Shown: one piece after another, positions 6,324 through 12,202 of the stretch
Layout: each line of letters begins with the position of its first letter
How positions within the stretch are numbered: position 1 is the stretch's first letter
Assembly: GCA_007125415.1 (NCBI GenBank)
Contig: SLDH01000242.1
Coordinates: forward strand, 1-12,202
Length of the DNA: 12,202 bases
DNA from: Roseovarius sp.
Lineage (GTDB): Bacteria; Pseudomonadota; Alphaproteobacteria; Rhodobacterales; Rhodobacteraceae
Reading direction: 5' to 3'
Translations under genes and position numbers: made by a program
Notes under the pieces: generated by a model
The model's database searches: none
What the model was told of the DNA's origin: nothing
What the model saw: the letters and a program-made list of their open reading frames with translations, nothing else

Positions 6324-7802
6324 TCAGGGCAGACATTCCATGTAGGTTTCATTGTCCCACTCGGTGACGGTGGACATGAATCTTGCAACTTCGTCGGACT
6401 TGTACTCGTGGTAGAGCCGATACATTTCGCCGGGCAGCCCGCGCTGCACCACCTCGCTCCTTTCGAGGAACCCGAGCGCCTCGCCGAGCGACATCGGCAG
6501 TTTCTTGACCTCTTTGCCCGCCTCGATGGCCGCATAGATGTTGCGCTCTTCGGGCGCGCCCGGATCGAGCTTGTTCTCGATCCCGTCATCCATGGCCGCA
6601 AGCAGGGTGGAGCCCATGAGATAGGGGTTCACCATGCTGTCCACCGAGCGATACTCGAACCGGCCCGGCGCCGAGACGCGCAGGCCCGTGGTGCGGTTCT
6701 GGAAACCCCAATCGGAGAAGACCGGCGCCCAGAAGCCGGTATCCCAGAGCCGGCGATAGGAGTTGACCGTCGAGCAGCCGATGGCCGTGAGCGCCTGAAG
6801 GTGATGCACCACGCCGCCGATCGCCTCGAGCCCTTCCTTGCCGGGCATCTGCGGATCGTCGTCATCGGGCATGAAAGTGTTCTCGCCACCTTTCACATAC
6901 ATGTAGTTTTCGCGCATCCCCGGCAGATCGTCAGGATCGTTGCCGCATTTGACGAACTGATCCTCGCCGCCGCGCCAGAGACTCATGTTGTGGTGGCAGC
7001 CATTGGCGGAGACACCCATGAACGGCTTCGACATGAAACAGGCGAAGATGCCGTTCTCGCGCGCCACCTGCGCACAGATCTGGCGATAGGTGGTGAGGCG
7101 GTCGGCGTTGCGCAGCACATCGTCGAACATCCAGTTCAACTCAAGCTGCCCGGGCGCATCCTCATGGTCCCCCTGAATCATGTCGAGGCCCATCTGGCGG
7201 GAATATTTGATCACCTGCATCGATACGGGGCGCAGCGACTCGAACTGGTCGATGTGATAGCAATAGGGCTTCGAGTAGCCGGGGCCTGGATTGCCGTTCT
7301 CATCGAACTTCAGCCACATCATCTCGGGCTCGGTGCCGATGCGCAGCGAGCGGCCGTGCTTTTTCTGGAACTCCTCGTGCAGGCGACGCAGGTTACCACG
7401 GCAATCCGCGGTCAGGAAGCCACCCGGATTTTCCTTTTCTTCGCGGTTGCGAAAGAGTGTGCAGTAAAACCGCCCGATCTGCGGCGCCCAGGGAAGCTGC
7501 ATGAAGGTTTCCGGCTCGGGAATGCCGATGAGCTCGGCCGATTCCGGACCGTAGCCAAGGTAATTGCCGGCCCGGTCGAGAAAGAGGTTCATGGTGGCCC
7601 CATAGACCAGCTGGAACCCTTTCATGGCAACGGTTTCCCAGTGATCCGCGGGGATGCCCTTGCCCATGATCTTACCCGTCACGGACACGAACTGCAGATA
7701 GAGATACTCGATGCCTTTCGCATCGATCATCTTGCGCACTTCCTTGATCTTCTCGGCGCGCCCTTCCGCTTCGACAAACTTTTCAAGATCGGTTTCGGCC
7801 AA
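6324..7802 (-). CDS. Glutamine synthetase family enzyme, GmaS/GlnT-like gamma-glutamyl-amide synthetase
   Basis: The 492-residue ATP-dependent ligase joins glutamate with ammonia or an amine. A beta-grasp-like N-terminus (about 23-105) precedes the catalytic domain. Visible sites are GTEPEMMW (156-163), HEDAPGQLELN (213-223), the ATP-binding KPFMGVSANGCHHNMS (259-274), NSYRRL (347-352), NRTTGLRV (369-376) and FEYRSVDSMVNPYL (382-395). GmaS/GlnT relatives are usually about 435-450 residues, from memory. The extra length here is a charged N-terminal helix (1-22) and an acidic insert around 280-325. The start is TTG, with GGGAGAG about 5 nt upstream; the next Met (25) falls inside the fold. It heads an operon of MgsA/B/C-like genes, which favours gamma-glutamylation of an amine over housekeeping glutamine synthesis, but the substrate is not proven. 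Confidence 0.92.
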   Translation of the reverse strand: MAETDLEKFVEAEGRAEKIKEVRKMIDAKGIEYLYLQFVSVTGKIMGKGIPADHWETVAMKGFQLVYGATMNLFLDRAGNYLGYGPESAELIGIPEPETFMQLPWAPQIGRFYCTLFRNREEKENPGGFLTADCRGNLRRLHEEFQKKHGRSLRIGTEPEMMWLKFDENGNPGPGYSKPYCYHIDQFESLRPVSMQVIKYSRQMGLDMIQGDHEDAPGQLELNWMFDDVLRNADRLTTYRQICAQVARENGIFACFMSKPFMGVSANGCHHNMSLWRGGEDQFVKCGNDPDDLPGMRENYMYVKGGENTFMPDDDDPQMPGKEGLEAIGGVVHHLQALTAIGCSTVNSYRRLWDTGFWAPVFSDWGFQNRTTGLRVSAPGRFEYRSVDSMVNPYLMGSTLLAAMDDGIENKLDPGAPEERNIYAAIEAGKEVKKLPMSLGEALGFLERSEVVQRGLPGEMYRLYHEYKSDEVARFMSTVTEWDNETYMECLP

Positions 7803-7824
7803 TTCAACTCTCCCTGTCCGTTGG

Positions 7825-7855
7825 GCCGCATCCGGGGTCTTTCGCCCCTTGCGGC
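7825..7855 (-). promoter_or_regulatory. Structured leader of the synthetase mRNA
   Basis: Two nested stems are visible: GCCGCA (7825-7830) with TGCGGC (7850-7855), and inside it GGGG (7834-7837) with CCCC (7845-7848), closed by a 7-nt loop. It lies 23-53 nt before the TTG start in a leader of about 105 nt. It does not match a riboswitch I recognise; a translational role is a guess. Confidence 0.35.
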
Positions 7856-7915
7856 GGTGTGAAGGTGTTGCAGGCCGCTCGTCACAACGCTGGCACGTGC
7901 GGCTGGCTGCCCTGA

Positions 7916-7945
7916 ATTGTTTCCCTTGGTGACGCCAAAAGTCAA
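7916..7945 (-). promoter_or_regulatory. Likely promoter of the synthetase operon
   Basis: Read on the minus strand, TTGACT (7945-7940) is a good -35 element. AACAAT (7921-7916) is a weaker -10 element after an 18-nt spacer. Transcription would begin near 7909, leaving a leader of about 105 nt. The weak -10 fits a regulated promoter. Confidence 0.45.
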
Positions 7946-7956
7946 CCGCTTTTGAT

Positions 7957-8012
7957 CCAATAAGCAGGATTTATTTGCCAAACCATTTTTATTGGTATAA
8001 ATTTGGTGCAAA
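7957..8012. promoter_or_regulatory. Candidate GntR operator and regulator promoter
   Basis: This AT-rich island between divergent genes contains TTTG-C-CAAA (7974-7982) and TTTG-GTG-CAAA (8002-8012), whose centres are about 29 bp apart, and a wider inverted repeat CCAATAA (7957-7963)/TTATTGG (7989-7995). TTGCCA (7975-7980) and the TATAAATT region (7996-8003) could be -35 and -10 of the plus-strand regulator gene, so the dyads would overlap its promoter and lie upstream of the operon promoter. Short dyads of this kind are usual for GntR/FCD repressors. Confidence 0.45.
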
Positions 8013-8030
8013 CAAGTGATGAGGCGGCAG

Positions 8031-8720
8031 ATGAATGCGATGATTGACCAAAAACTGGGTGCTTCCGATATCGCAGCGCTTGTGCGGCGCGAAATTTCCA
8101 AGGGGATTCTTCAACTTCATGACCGTTTGCCGTCCGAGCGTTTGCTGGCGGAAACTTACGGCGCGGCGCGCGGAACGGTTCGCAAGGCGCTCATGCAACT
8201 GGAACAGGAAGGCTTTGTCGAAATTCGCGCCGGCAGCGGCACCTATGTGGTGCATCAACGCGAGGAGACGGCAGCGAATGCCATCGAGAACGCCACGCCG
8301 CTCGAGTTGATGGATACCCGATTCGCGCTCGAGCCGCATATCTGCCGGCTGGCCGTGCTGCACGGGCGCAGGGCCGATTTCGACGCGATGGACGCGCTCT
8401 GCCAGAAAATGGAGGAATGTGTCCACGATCCGATTCGCTTCTCGGAGGCGGATACGGCCTTCCATCGCGCGCTGGTCGACAGCACGCGCAATGGCCTTCT
8501 GATCTGGATTCTGGATCAGATCGGCAATGTGCGTGGCCAGGATGACTGGACACGCATGCGCCATCTCACCCTCGATGAGGCGACGATCACACTCTACAAC
8601 ACCCAGCACCGGCAGATCCTCAATGCGATCCGCACCCGCGAGCCCGAACGTGCGGCGAATATCATGAAGGATCATCTGGAAACCGCACGCCTGTCTCTGA
8701 CCCGCGCGTCAGCAACATGA
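8031..8720 (+). CDS. GntR-family transcriptional regulator, FCD (FadR-like) type
   Basis: This 229-residue DNA-binding protein has an N-terminal GntR winged helix (about 12-75, including LPSERLLAETYGAARGTVRKAL and the wing GSGTYV) and a C-terminal FCD effector domain (about 95-220). The four expected metal or ligand positions of FCD proteins are present: Asp141 and His145 in DTAFHRAL, His193 in QHRQI and His215 in KDHLE. Members usually repress neighbouring catabolic genes until a carboxylate or amino-acid-like effector binds. It is divergent from the synthetase operon with dyad repeats in the shared gap, so it probably controls that operon and itself. I chose ATG 8031, which has GAGG 6 nt upstream. 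GTG 8016, ATG 8019 and ATG 8040 are in-frame alternatives. Confidence 0.92.
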   Translation: MNAMIDQKLGASDIAALVRREISKGILQLHDRLPSERLLAETYGAARGTVRKALMQLEQEGFVEIRAGSGTYVVHQREETAANAIENATPLELMDTRFALEPHICRLAVLHGRRADFDAMDALCQKMEECVHDPIRFSEADTAFHRALVDSTRNGLLIWILDQIGNVRGQDDWTRMRHLTLDEATITLYNTQHRQILNAIRTREPERAANIMKDHLETARLSLTRASAT

Positions 8721-8736
8721 GGAACCCGCGAATACG

Positions 8737-8758
8737 CATCGCCATATCCCCAGCGATG
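8737..8758. terminator. Weak hairpin between convergent genes
   Basis: CATCGC (8737-8742) and GCGATG (8753-8758) can pair around a 10-nt loop, in the 52-nt gap between the regulator and the convergent 88-aa gene. There is no T-tract, so a terminating role for either gene rests on position only. Confidence 0.25.
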
Positions 8759-8772
8759 GCGGCCGGCTCCTC

Positions 8773-9039
8773 TCAGTCCCACCGCCAGGCGATGGCGGCA
8801 AGGTAATTCCCGCTTTCGACGGCGATCACGGTGGCGCGGGCCGGGCCCCAGGAATCGGCCTTGCGGTAATGACGGACGATCCGGCGATTATAGGCGCGCC
8901 GGATCAGGCCAGAATAGGTCAGCACCGTGAAGACACCCTCACCGGCCAGCGGGATTTCTGCAATTGGCGACCAGCCCTCATCAAGAGCATTCTGAAGCAT
9001 CTCGAAGGGATCGCGCGCGCGCGGAAGCGAATGTTTCAC
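8773..9039 (-). CDS. Small uncharacterised protein (88 aa)
   Basis: I do not recognise this protein. It begins at GTG with AAAGGGG about 6 nt upstream, a ribosome site good enough to suggest a real gene. The product is basic and compact, with an alternating hydrophobic pattern after residue 25 (IPLAGEGVFTVLTYSGLIRRAYNRR is covered by about residues 29-53) and a hydrophobic C-terminal strand ending in AIAWRWD. No signal peptide or membrane segment is visible. It is convergent with the GntR gene and 122 nt downstream of the class I amidotransferase gene on the same strand, so it could be cotranscribed with that gene. Its short length and lack of a domain leave real doubt; no function is proposed. 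Confidence 0.55.
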   Translation of the reverse strand: MKHSLPRARDPFEMLQNALDEGWSPIAEIPLAGEGVFTVLTYSGLIRRAYNRRIVRHYRKADSWGPARATVIAVESGNYLAAIAWRWD

Positions 9040-9115
9040 TGCTGCCCCTTTGTCATTCCAATCGGTGATAACCCGCCGTCAGAAATACCTGCGAACGGCA
9101 CGTTAAGCGAGGTAT

Positions 9116-9146
9116 GCCCCGGCTGCAACGCGCAACGCCATGGGGC
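9116..9146 (-). repeat. Hairpin after the class I amidotransferase gene
   Basis: GCCCC plus GGC (9116-9123) can pair with GCC plus GGGGC (9137-9139 and 9142-9146), with a 2-nt bulge and a 13-nt loop. It lies 16 nt beyond the amidotransferase stop on the minus strand. No U-run follows, so it is at best a 3'-end stabiliser or an imperfect terminator. Confidence 0.3.
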
Positions 9147-9161
9147 TGCCTGCCAATTTCC

Positions 9162-9884
9162 TCAGGTTTTCGCCGTGGCCTGCAACCAGTTGATATAGAG
9201 CCGCTCCGCCATTGCGTTGAACGTCTCCATCCGGTCGGCGCAATCGGCCTCGAGCTTGTCCACGTTCTCCTTGCCGATGGCCTTGTCCAGCGCGCCTGCG
9301 TACTCGGGAATGTTGTTCCAAAGCTGAACCGTGTCGGACTCGATCTCGATATGAAACTGGGTCGAAAAGGCCCGTGTGCCCCATTTCAGCGCCTGCACCG
9401 CGCAATCGGGCGAGGTCGCCAGCACCTGCGCACCCGGCGGCAGTTCGGTCACCTCAGCCGAATGCCATTGCAGACAATCGAATTTCTCCGGCAGCCCGTC
9501 AAAGAACACGCCCGACGCGCCCGCCTCGGTCAGATAGACATCCATGACCCCGATTTCCGGGGTCTTGGACGGGCCGACCTTGCCGCCCAGTGCCTCCGCC
9601 AGAAGCTGATGGCCAAGGCAGAACCCCAGATAGGGCACGCCCTTTTCCTGCACGGCATCCCGGATAAAGGCCTTTTCGGCAACAAGCCAGGGGTGTATAT
9701 CTTCCTGCCAGGTGTCCATGGGGCCGCCCATGACCCACAGCGCGTCGTAGCCCTCCATGCTCTCGGGCAGCGACTCGCCCTCATCCAACTCGATCGCAAC
9801 GTAGGTATGTCCGTCCTCACGCAGGAAATCGCGAAAAATGCCGGGGTGTCCGACACGTTCATGTTGCAGCACCAGAATATGCAT
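9162..9884 (-). CDS. Class I glutamine amidotransferase-like hydrolase
   Basis: The 240-residue protein has the class I (triad) amidotransferase fold. The nucleophile Cys89 sits in GFCLGHQLLAEALGG, and the partner His178 and Glu180 in QFHIE. WVMGGPMDTW (50-59) supplies the oxyanion-side glycines. It is a free-standing domain with no synthetase partner next to it, like the GMP-synthase-like hydrolases and the gamma-glutamyl-amide hydrolases (PuuD-type, or the AtdA2/TdnT and IpuF proteins of aniline and isopropylamine degradation). Those families reverse or complete a gamma-glutamylation step made by a glutamine-synthetase-like enzyme, which is attractive beside this operon but remains inference. 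The start is supported by AGGAGGG 4 nt before the ATG. It lies directly downstream of the phospholipase-D relic. Confidence 0.9.
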   Translation of the reverse strand: MHILVLQHERVGHPGIFRDFLREDGHTYVAIELDEGESLPESMEGYDALWVMGGPMDTWQEDIHPWLVAEKAFIRDAVQEKGVPYLGFCLGHQLLAEALGGKVGPSKTPEIGVMDVYLTEAGASGVFFDGLPEKFDCLQWHSAEVTELPPGAQVLATSPDCAVQALKWGTRAFSTQFHIEIESDTVQLWNNIPEYAGALDKAIGKENVDKLEADCADRMETFNAMAERLYINWLQATAKT

Positions 9885-9984
9885 CGCGCCCTCCTGTCAG
9901 CGTGTTTGCCGTAACCTAAGCTGGTTCAGGGGCATGTTACAAGCCGCCTGCGCGAACAGCCTTTGCGCTGACGGATTCACGCCT

Positions 9985-10371
9985 TCACAGCATCCATTCC
10001 ACGGGCGGGAGCCGCACCCGCACACCGCGCTGCGCGGCCCGGTGCAGGGCGTCCAGCAGCAGGATGCCCGAAGTGTCATCATGCCAGATGTACTATTGCA
10101 GGTCGATCGTGGCTTCGGCACTGTCGGCCAGCATGAGGCGGCTGGCCAGCGCGTCATTGCAATCCTGCAGCGGAATCACCCCCGAAGGGCCGGCCCGCTC
10201 CGCGCCTGCCCGGTCGATCAGCTGGCCCGGTTCCGTGTCCGGGCTGGCGGGAATCGCCATGCTCTCGGCACGGTCCGAGATATCGGGCAGCGCGAAGATC
10301 AGCCGGGCGGCAATGATGGCCACGGCCAGAACCACGCCGAGCGTGAGCAGAAATCTGGGGAAGCGCATCAT
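9985..10371 (-). pseudogene. Broken phospholipase D/cardiolipin-synthase-like gene
   Basis: The frame starts well: ATG at 10371 has AAGGA about 7 nt upstream, and an N-terminal membrane anchor (RFPRFLLTLGVVLAVAIIAA) is followed by a linker and then LQDCNDALASRLMLADSAEATIDLQ. It then meets TAG at 10093-10095. Beyond the stop the same frame continues with YIWHDDTSGILLLDALHRAA and QRGVRVRL, which is the conserved block of PLD-type phospholipid synthases, where a Tyr normally stands at the TAG position (the usual form is DLQYYIWH). After RVRL the similarity ends, and a second stop (TGA, 9985-9987) follows seven codons later. Both catalytic HKD motifs and the rest of the protein are absent, so this is a decayed remnant. 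It begins 9 nt after the GlxA-type regulator stop and was probably cotranscribed with it. Confidence 0.8.
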
Positions 10372-10380
10372 GGGCAATCC

Positions 10381-11337
10381 TTACCGATAGGCCGAGGGGG
10401 GCTGGCCGAAACTGGCCGCATAGGCCCGGCTGAAATGCGAGGAGGAGGCAAAACCACAGGCCAGCGCGATTTCCGTGAGCGACAGCGAAGAGTTGCGCAA
10501 CAGGGACTGCGCCTTGTCAAGCCTCAGATCGCGGTAGTAGCGCATGGTGGACCGGCCCAGCTTGTCGCGGAAAAGCCGGTTGAGCTGGCGCGGGGAAAGC
10601 CCGGCGATCCCGGCCAGCGCGTCGAGATCGAGCGGCTCGGCCACATTCGCCTCCATCGCGCGCACCGCCTCGAGGATGGCGGCGTTGCGCGAGCCCACGC
10701 GCTCCACCAGCCCGCCCCGCTGCGGACCGACAGAGGGCCTGATCTCGGTATGCATGAACCAGTCCGACACCATGCGCGCAAAGGGCGCACCATGATGGCG
10801 GGTGATCAGCGCGTGCATCATGTCCATCGGCGCAGTGCCGCCCGCGCAGGTCAGCCTGTCGCGGTCGATCACGAAAAGCGAACGGTCGAGCAGCAGGTGC
10901 GGTGAAATTTCGGCGAGGGCGGCGGCATGCTCCCAGTGCACGGTCATGCGCCGCCCTGTCATGAGCCCGGCAAGCGCAAGGATGATCGGCCCGCCCGACA
11001 CGCCCCCCAGCGACACACCGGCAAGCGCCTGCCGGGACAGCCATGCGAAAGTGGGCGCATGATTGAAACCCGTGGGGTCGCCGCCTGCGACGACAAAAAG
11101 GTAATCGAGCTTCATCTCCGCGCCGATGCGGGCCTGCGGCGTCACGCTGGCCGCGCCGGAGCTTGCGATAGGCTCCAGCGCGCGGCCCACATGGATGATG
11201 TCATAGAGCCTGCGCCGACTCAGCAGGTTGGCGGCGCGCATCGGCTCGACCAGTGAGGCATAAGACATCATCGCAAAACCGTCGATCAGCAACACACCGA
11301 TGCGCCGTTTCAGCGGGTTTGAACCAGTCTTGTCCAT
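10381..11337 (-). CDS. GlxA-family AraC-type transcriptional regulator
   Basis: This 318-residue regulator has an N-terminal DJ-1/PfpI-like (class I amidotransferase-like) sensing domain (about 12-175) and a C-terminal double helix-turn-helix AraC domain (about 222-318; landmarks LDALAGIAGLSPRQLNRLFR and EIALACGFASSSHFSRAY). The nucleophile position of the sensing domain reads VSGG, with no Cys, so it should bind a ligand and not catalyse. The same family includes GbdR (glycine betaine and dimethylglycine) and SouR (sarcosine), which activate demethylation genes. Here it is divergent from a sarcosine-oxidase-type gene, its likely target. ATG 11337 is preferred over TTG 11367, which would add ten residues. 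No Shine-Dalgarno is visible, and a TATACT box lies only about 9 nt upstream, suggesting a nearly leaderless mRNA. Confidence 0.92.
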   Translation of the reverse strand: MDKTGSNPLKRRIGVLLIDGFAMMSYASLVEPMRAANLLSRRRLYDIIHVGRALEPIASSGAASVTPQARIGAEMKLDYLFVVAGGDPTGFNHAPTFAWLSRQALAGVSLGGVSGGPIILALAGLMTGRRMTVHWEHAAALAEISPHLLLDRSLFVIDRDRLTCAGGTAPMDMMHALITRHHGAPFARMVSDWFMHTEIRPSVGPQRGGLVERVGSRNAAILEAVRAMEANVAEPLDLDALAGIAGLSPRQLNRLFRDKLGRSTMRYYRDLRLDKAQSLLRNSSLSLTEIALACGFASSSHFSRAYAASFGQPPSAYR

Positions 11338-11426
11338 TACAGAAAAGTATATGACTATTTTGGACAAGTCGATTCGAAAACGACACGCGATGATCAGTAT
11401 GCAATGACATGCGGGATGGCGAAGTG
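11338..11426. promoter_or_regulatory. Divergent control region between GlxA-type regulator and sox-like gene
   Basis: The 89-bp gap is more AT-rich than its surroundings. On the minus strand, TATACT (11351-11346) is a good -10 for the regulator, with no matching -35. A dyad, GTCG (11368-11371) and CGAC (11381-11384), with an inner TTCGAA, is a candidate operator. No strong promoter is seen for the plus strand, as expected for an activator-dependent gene. Confidence 0.4.
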
Positions 11427-12202
11427 ATGCATTACTCCGGCTTCAAGGTATTTCTTCAGGGGCTGACCGGCAACACCGGCTGGAAGAAGGCGTGGCGCGA
11501 GCCCGATCCGAAGCCCGAATATGATATCGTGATCATCGGCGGCGGCGGGCATGGGCTTTCCACCGCCTATTACCTCGCCAAGGAGTTCGGCCTGACCAAT
11601 GTCGCCGTGCTTGAGAAGGGCTGGCTCGGCTCCGGCAATATCGGGCGCAACACCACGATCATCCGCTCCAATTACATGCTGCCCGGCAACCAGCATTTCT
11701 ATGAGATGTCGATGAAGCTGTGGGAAAATCTGGAGCAGGACACGAATTACAACTCCATGGTGTCGCAACGCTCGATCCTGAACCTGTTTCATTCCGATGC
11801 CCAGCGCGACGCCTTCGTGCGGCGCGGCAATGCGATGTTCCTTTCGGGTGCCGATGCCGAACTGGCCGATGAGGCACAGTTGCGCCGCGAACTGCCCTTT
11901 CTCGATTTCGACAATGCGCGCTTCCCGATCAAGGGCGGGCTCTATCAGCGGCGCGGCGGCACCGCGCGCCATGATGCGGTGGCCTGGGGCTATGCCCGTG
12001 GCGCCGACAGCCGGGGCGTGGACATTCTGCAGAATTGCGAGGTCACGGGCTTTGATATCGAAGGCGGGCGCTGCCGCGGTGTCCAGACCACGCGCGGCCC
12101 CATCCGCGCGCGCAAGGTAGCGATGTGTGTTGCCGGCTCATCGGGGCGCGTGGCGGCACTGGCGGGCATGCGCCTGCCCATCGAAAGCCATGTGCTTCAG
12201 GC
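11427..12202 (+). CDS. soxB: Sarcosine oxidase beta subunit-like FAD oxidoreductase (partial, runs off the end)
   Basis: The frame is open from ATG 11427 to the window edge (258 codons). The start MHYSGFKVFLQGLTGNTGW and then YDIVIIGGGGHGLSTAYYLA give a dinucleotide-binding GxGxxG fold near residues 33-52, followed by VLEKGWLGSGNIGRNTTII and RSNY, all typical of the beta subunit of heterotetrameric sarcosine oxidase. The enzyme demethylates sarcosine to glycine and passes the methyl to tetrahydrofolate. The same fold serves N-methylglutamate dehydrogenase (Mgd), which would link it to the MgsABC-like operon. In-frame GTG 11424 and ATG 11409 are alternative starts; ATG 11427 matches the usual N-terminus of the family. 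The delta, alpha and gamma subunit genes would be expected beyond the window. The choice between sarcosine oxidase and Mgd cannot be made here. Confidence 0.9.
   Translation, partial: MHYSGFKVFLQGLTGNTGWKKAWREPDPKPEYDIVIIGGGGHGLSTAYYLAKEFGLTNVAVLEKGWLGSGNIGRNTTIIRSNYMLPGNQHFYEMSMKLWENLEQDTNYNSMVSQRSILNLFHSDAQRDAFVRRGNAMFLSGADAELADEAQLRRELPFLDFDNARFPIKGGLYQRRGGTARHDAVAWGYARGADSRGVDILQNCEVTGFDIEGGRCRGVQTTRGPIRARKVAMCVAGSSGRVAALAGMRLPIESHVLQ

Noticed and set aside
6258..7862. A 534-codon open frame on the plus strand opposite the synthetase gene
   Set aside because: It is a mirror of a GC-rich coding gene: the minus-strand protein has all glutamine-synthetase motifs, while the plus-strand product is His/Ala/Arg-rich with no recognisable domain.
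10093..10095. The in-frame TAG read as pyrrolysine, since amine metabolism can use that amino acid
   Set aside because: Pyrrolysine belongs to methylamine methyltransferases, not to PLD proteins; the family has Tyr here, and the gene also loses its whole catalytic part just afterwards.
11394..11972. A 192-codon minus-strand frame opposite the sox-like gene
   Set aside because: It is antisense to a clear FAD-binding oxidoreductase and overlaps the divergent control region; it has no ribosome site or recognisable domain.
1..12202. CRISPR array, tRNA/rRNA genes, intact transposase or integrase
   Set aside because: No regularly spaced repeats, no tRNA-like cloverleaf and no transposase or integrase motifs were noticed on either strand.

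Overview
The window looks like a chromosomal piece of an alphaproteobacterium, most likely a Rhodobacteraceae/Roseobacter-type bacterium. Base composition is GC-rich with strong third-position GC. Most genes have clear AGGAG-type ribosome sites. The gene set (a glutamine-synthetase-like enzyme, a three-part glutamate-synthase-like enzyme, a GlxA-type regulator and a heterotetrameric sarcosine-oxidase-type beta subunit) is the one these bacteria use for methylated amines. The taxonomic guess is inference; no rRNA or tRNA gene is present.

Layout. Positions 56-724 (+) encode a multi-pass membrane protein with an HRxxGxxY signature (DUF2306-like). Positions 725-1076 hold no convincing gene, only palindromes. 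Positions 7802 down to 1077 are one long minus-strand operon. In transcription order it has a glutamine synthetase/gamma-glutamylmethylamide-synthetase-like enzyme (TTG start), a class II glutamine amidotransferase, a GXGXG-domain protein, an FMN/Fe-S glutamate-synthase domain protein, an uncharacterised 137-aa protein, a nitrilase-superfamily amidase, and an uncharacterised 196-aa protein coupled to the amidase by an ATGA overlap. Divergent from it is a GntR/FCD regulator (8031-8720, +). A small orphan (8773-9039, -) and a class I glutamine-amidotransferase-like protein (9162-9884, -) follow. Positions 9985-10371 (-) are the wreck of a phospholipase-D/cardiolipin-synthase-like gene, with an in-frame TAG and loss of everything after its first conserved block. 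A GlxA-family AraC regulator (10381-11337, -) is divergent from a sarcosine oxidase beta-like gene that runs off the right edge.

How the genes may work together. In the known N-methylglutamate pathway, GmaS glutamylates methylamine, MgsABC converts the gamma-glutamyl amide to N-methylglutamate, and a SoxBDAG-like dehydrogenase (MgdABCD) oxidises it. This window holds relatives of GmaS, MgsA, MgsB, MgsC and a Sox/Mgd-type subunit. However, they are divided between two transcription units with two regulators, the synthetase is longer than usual, and two amide hydrolases and two uncharacterised proteins accompany them. The cautious reading is a variant or paralogous amine/N-methyl-compound pathway whose substrate cannot be read from the sequence. 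The most interesting parts are the two unknown operon genes, the hydrolases, and a GC-rich hairpin in each of the three larger gaps of the operon.
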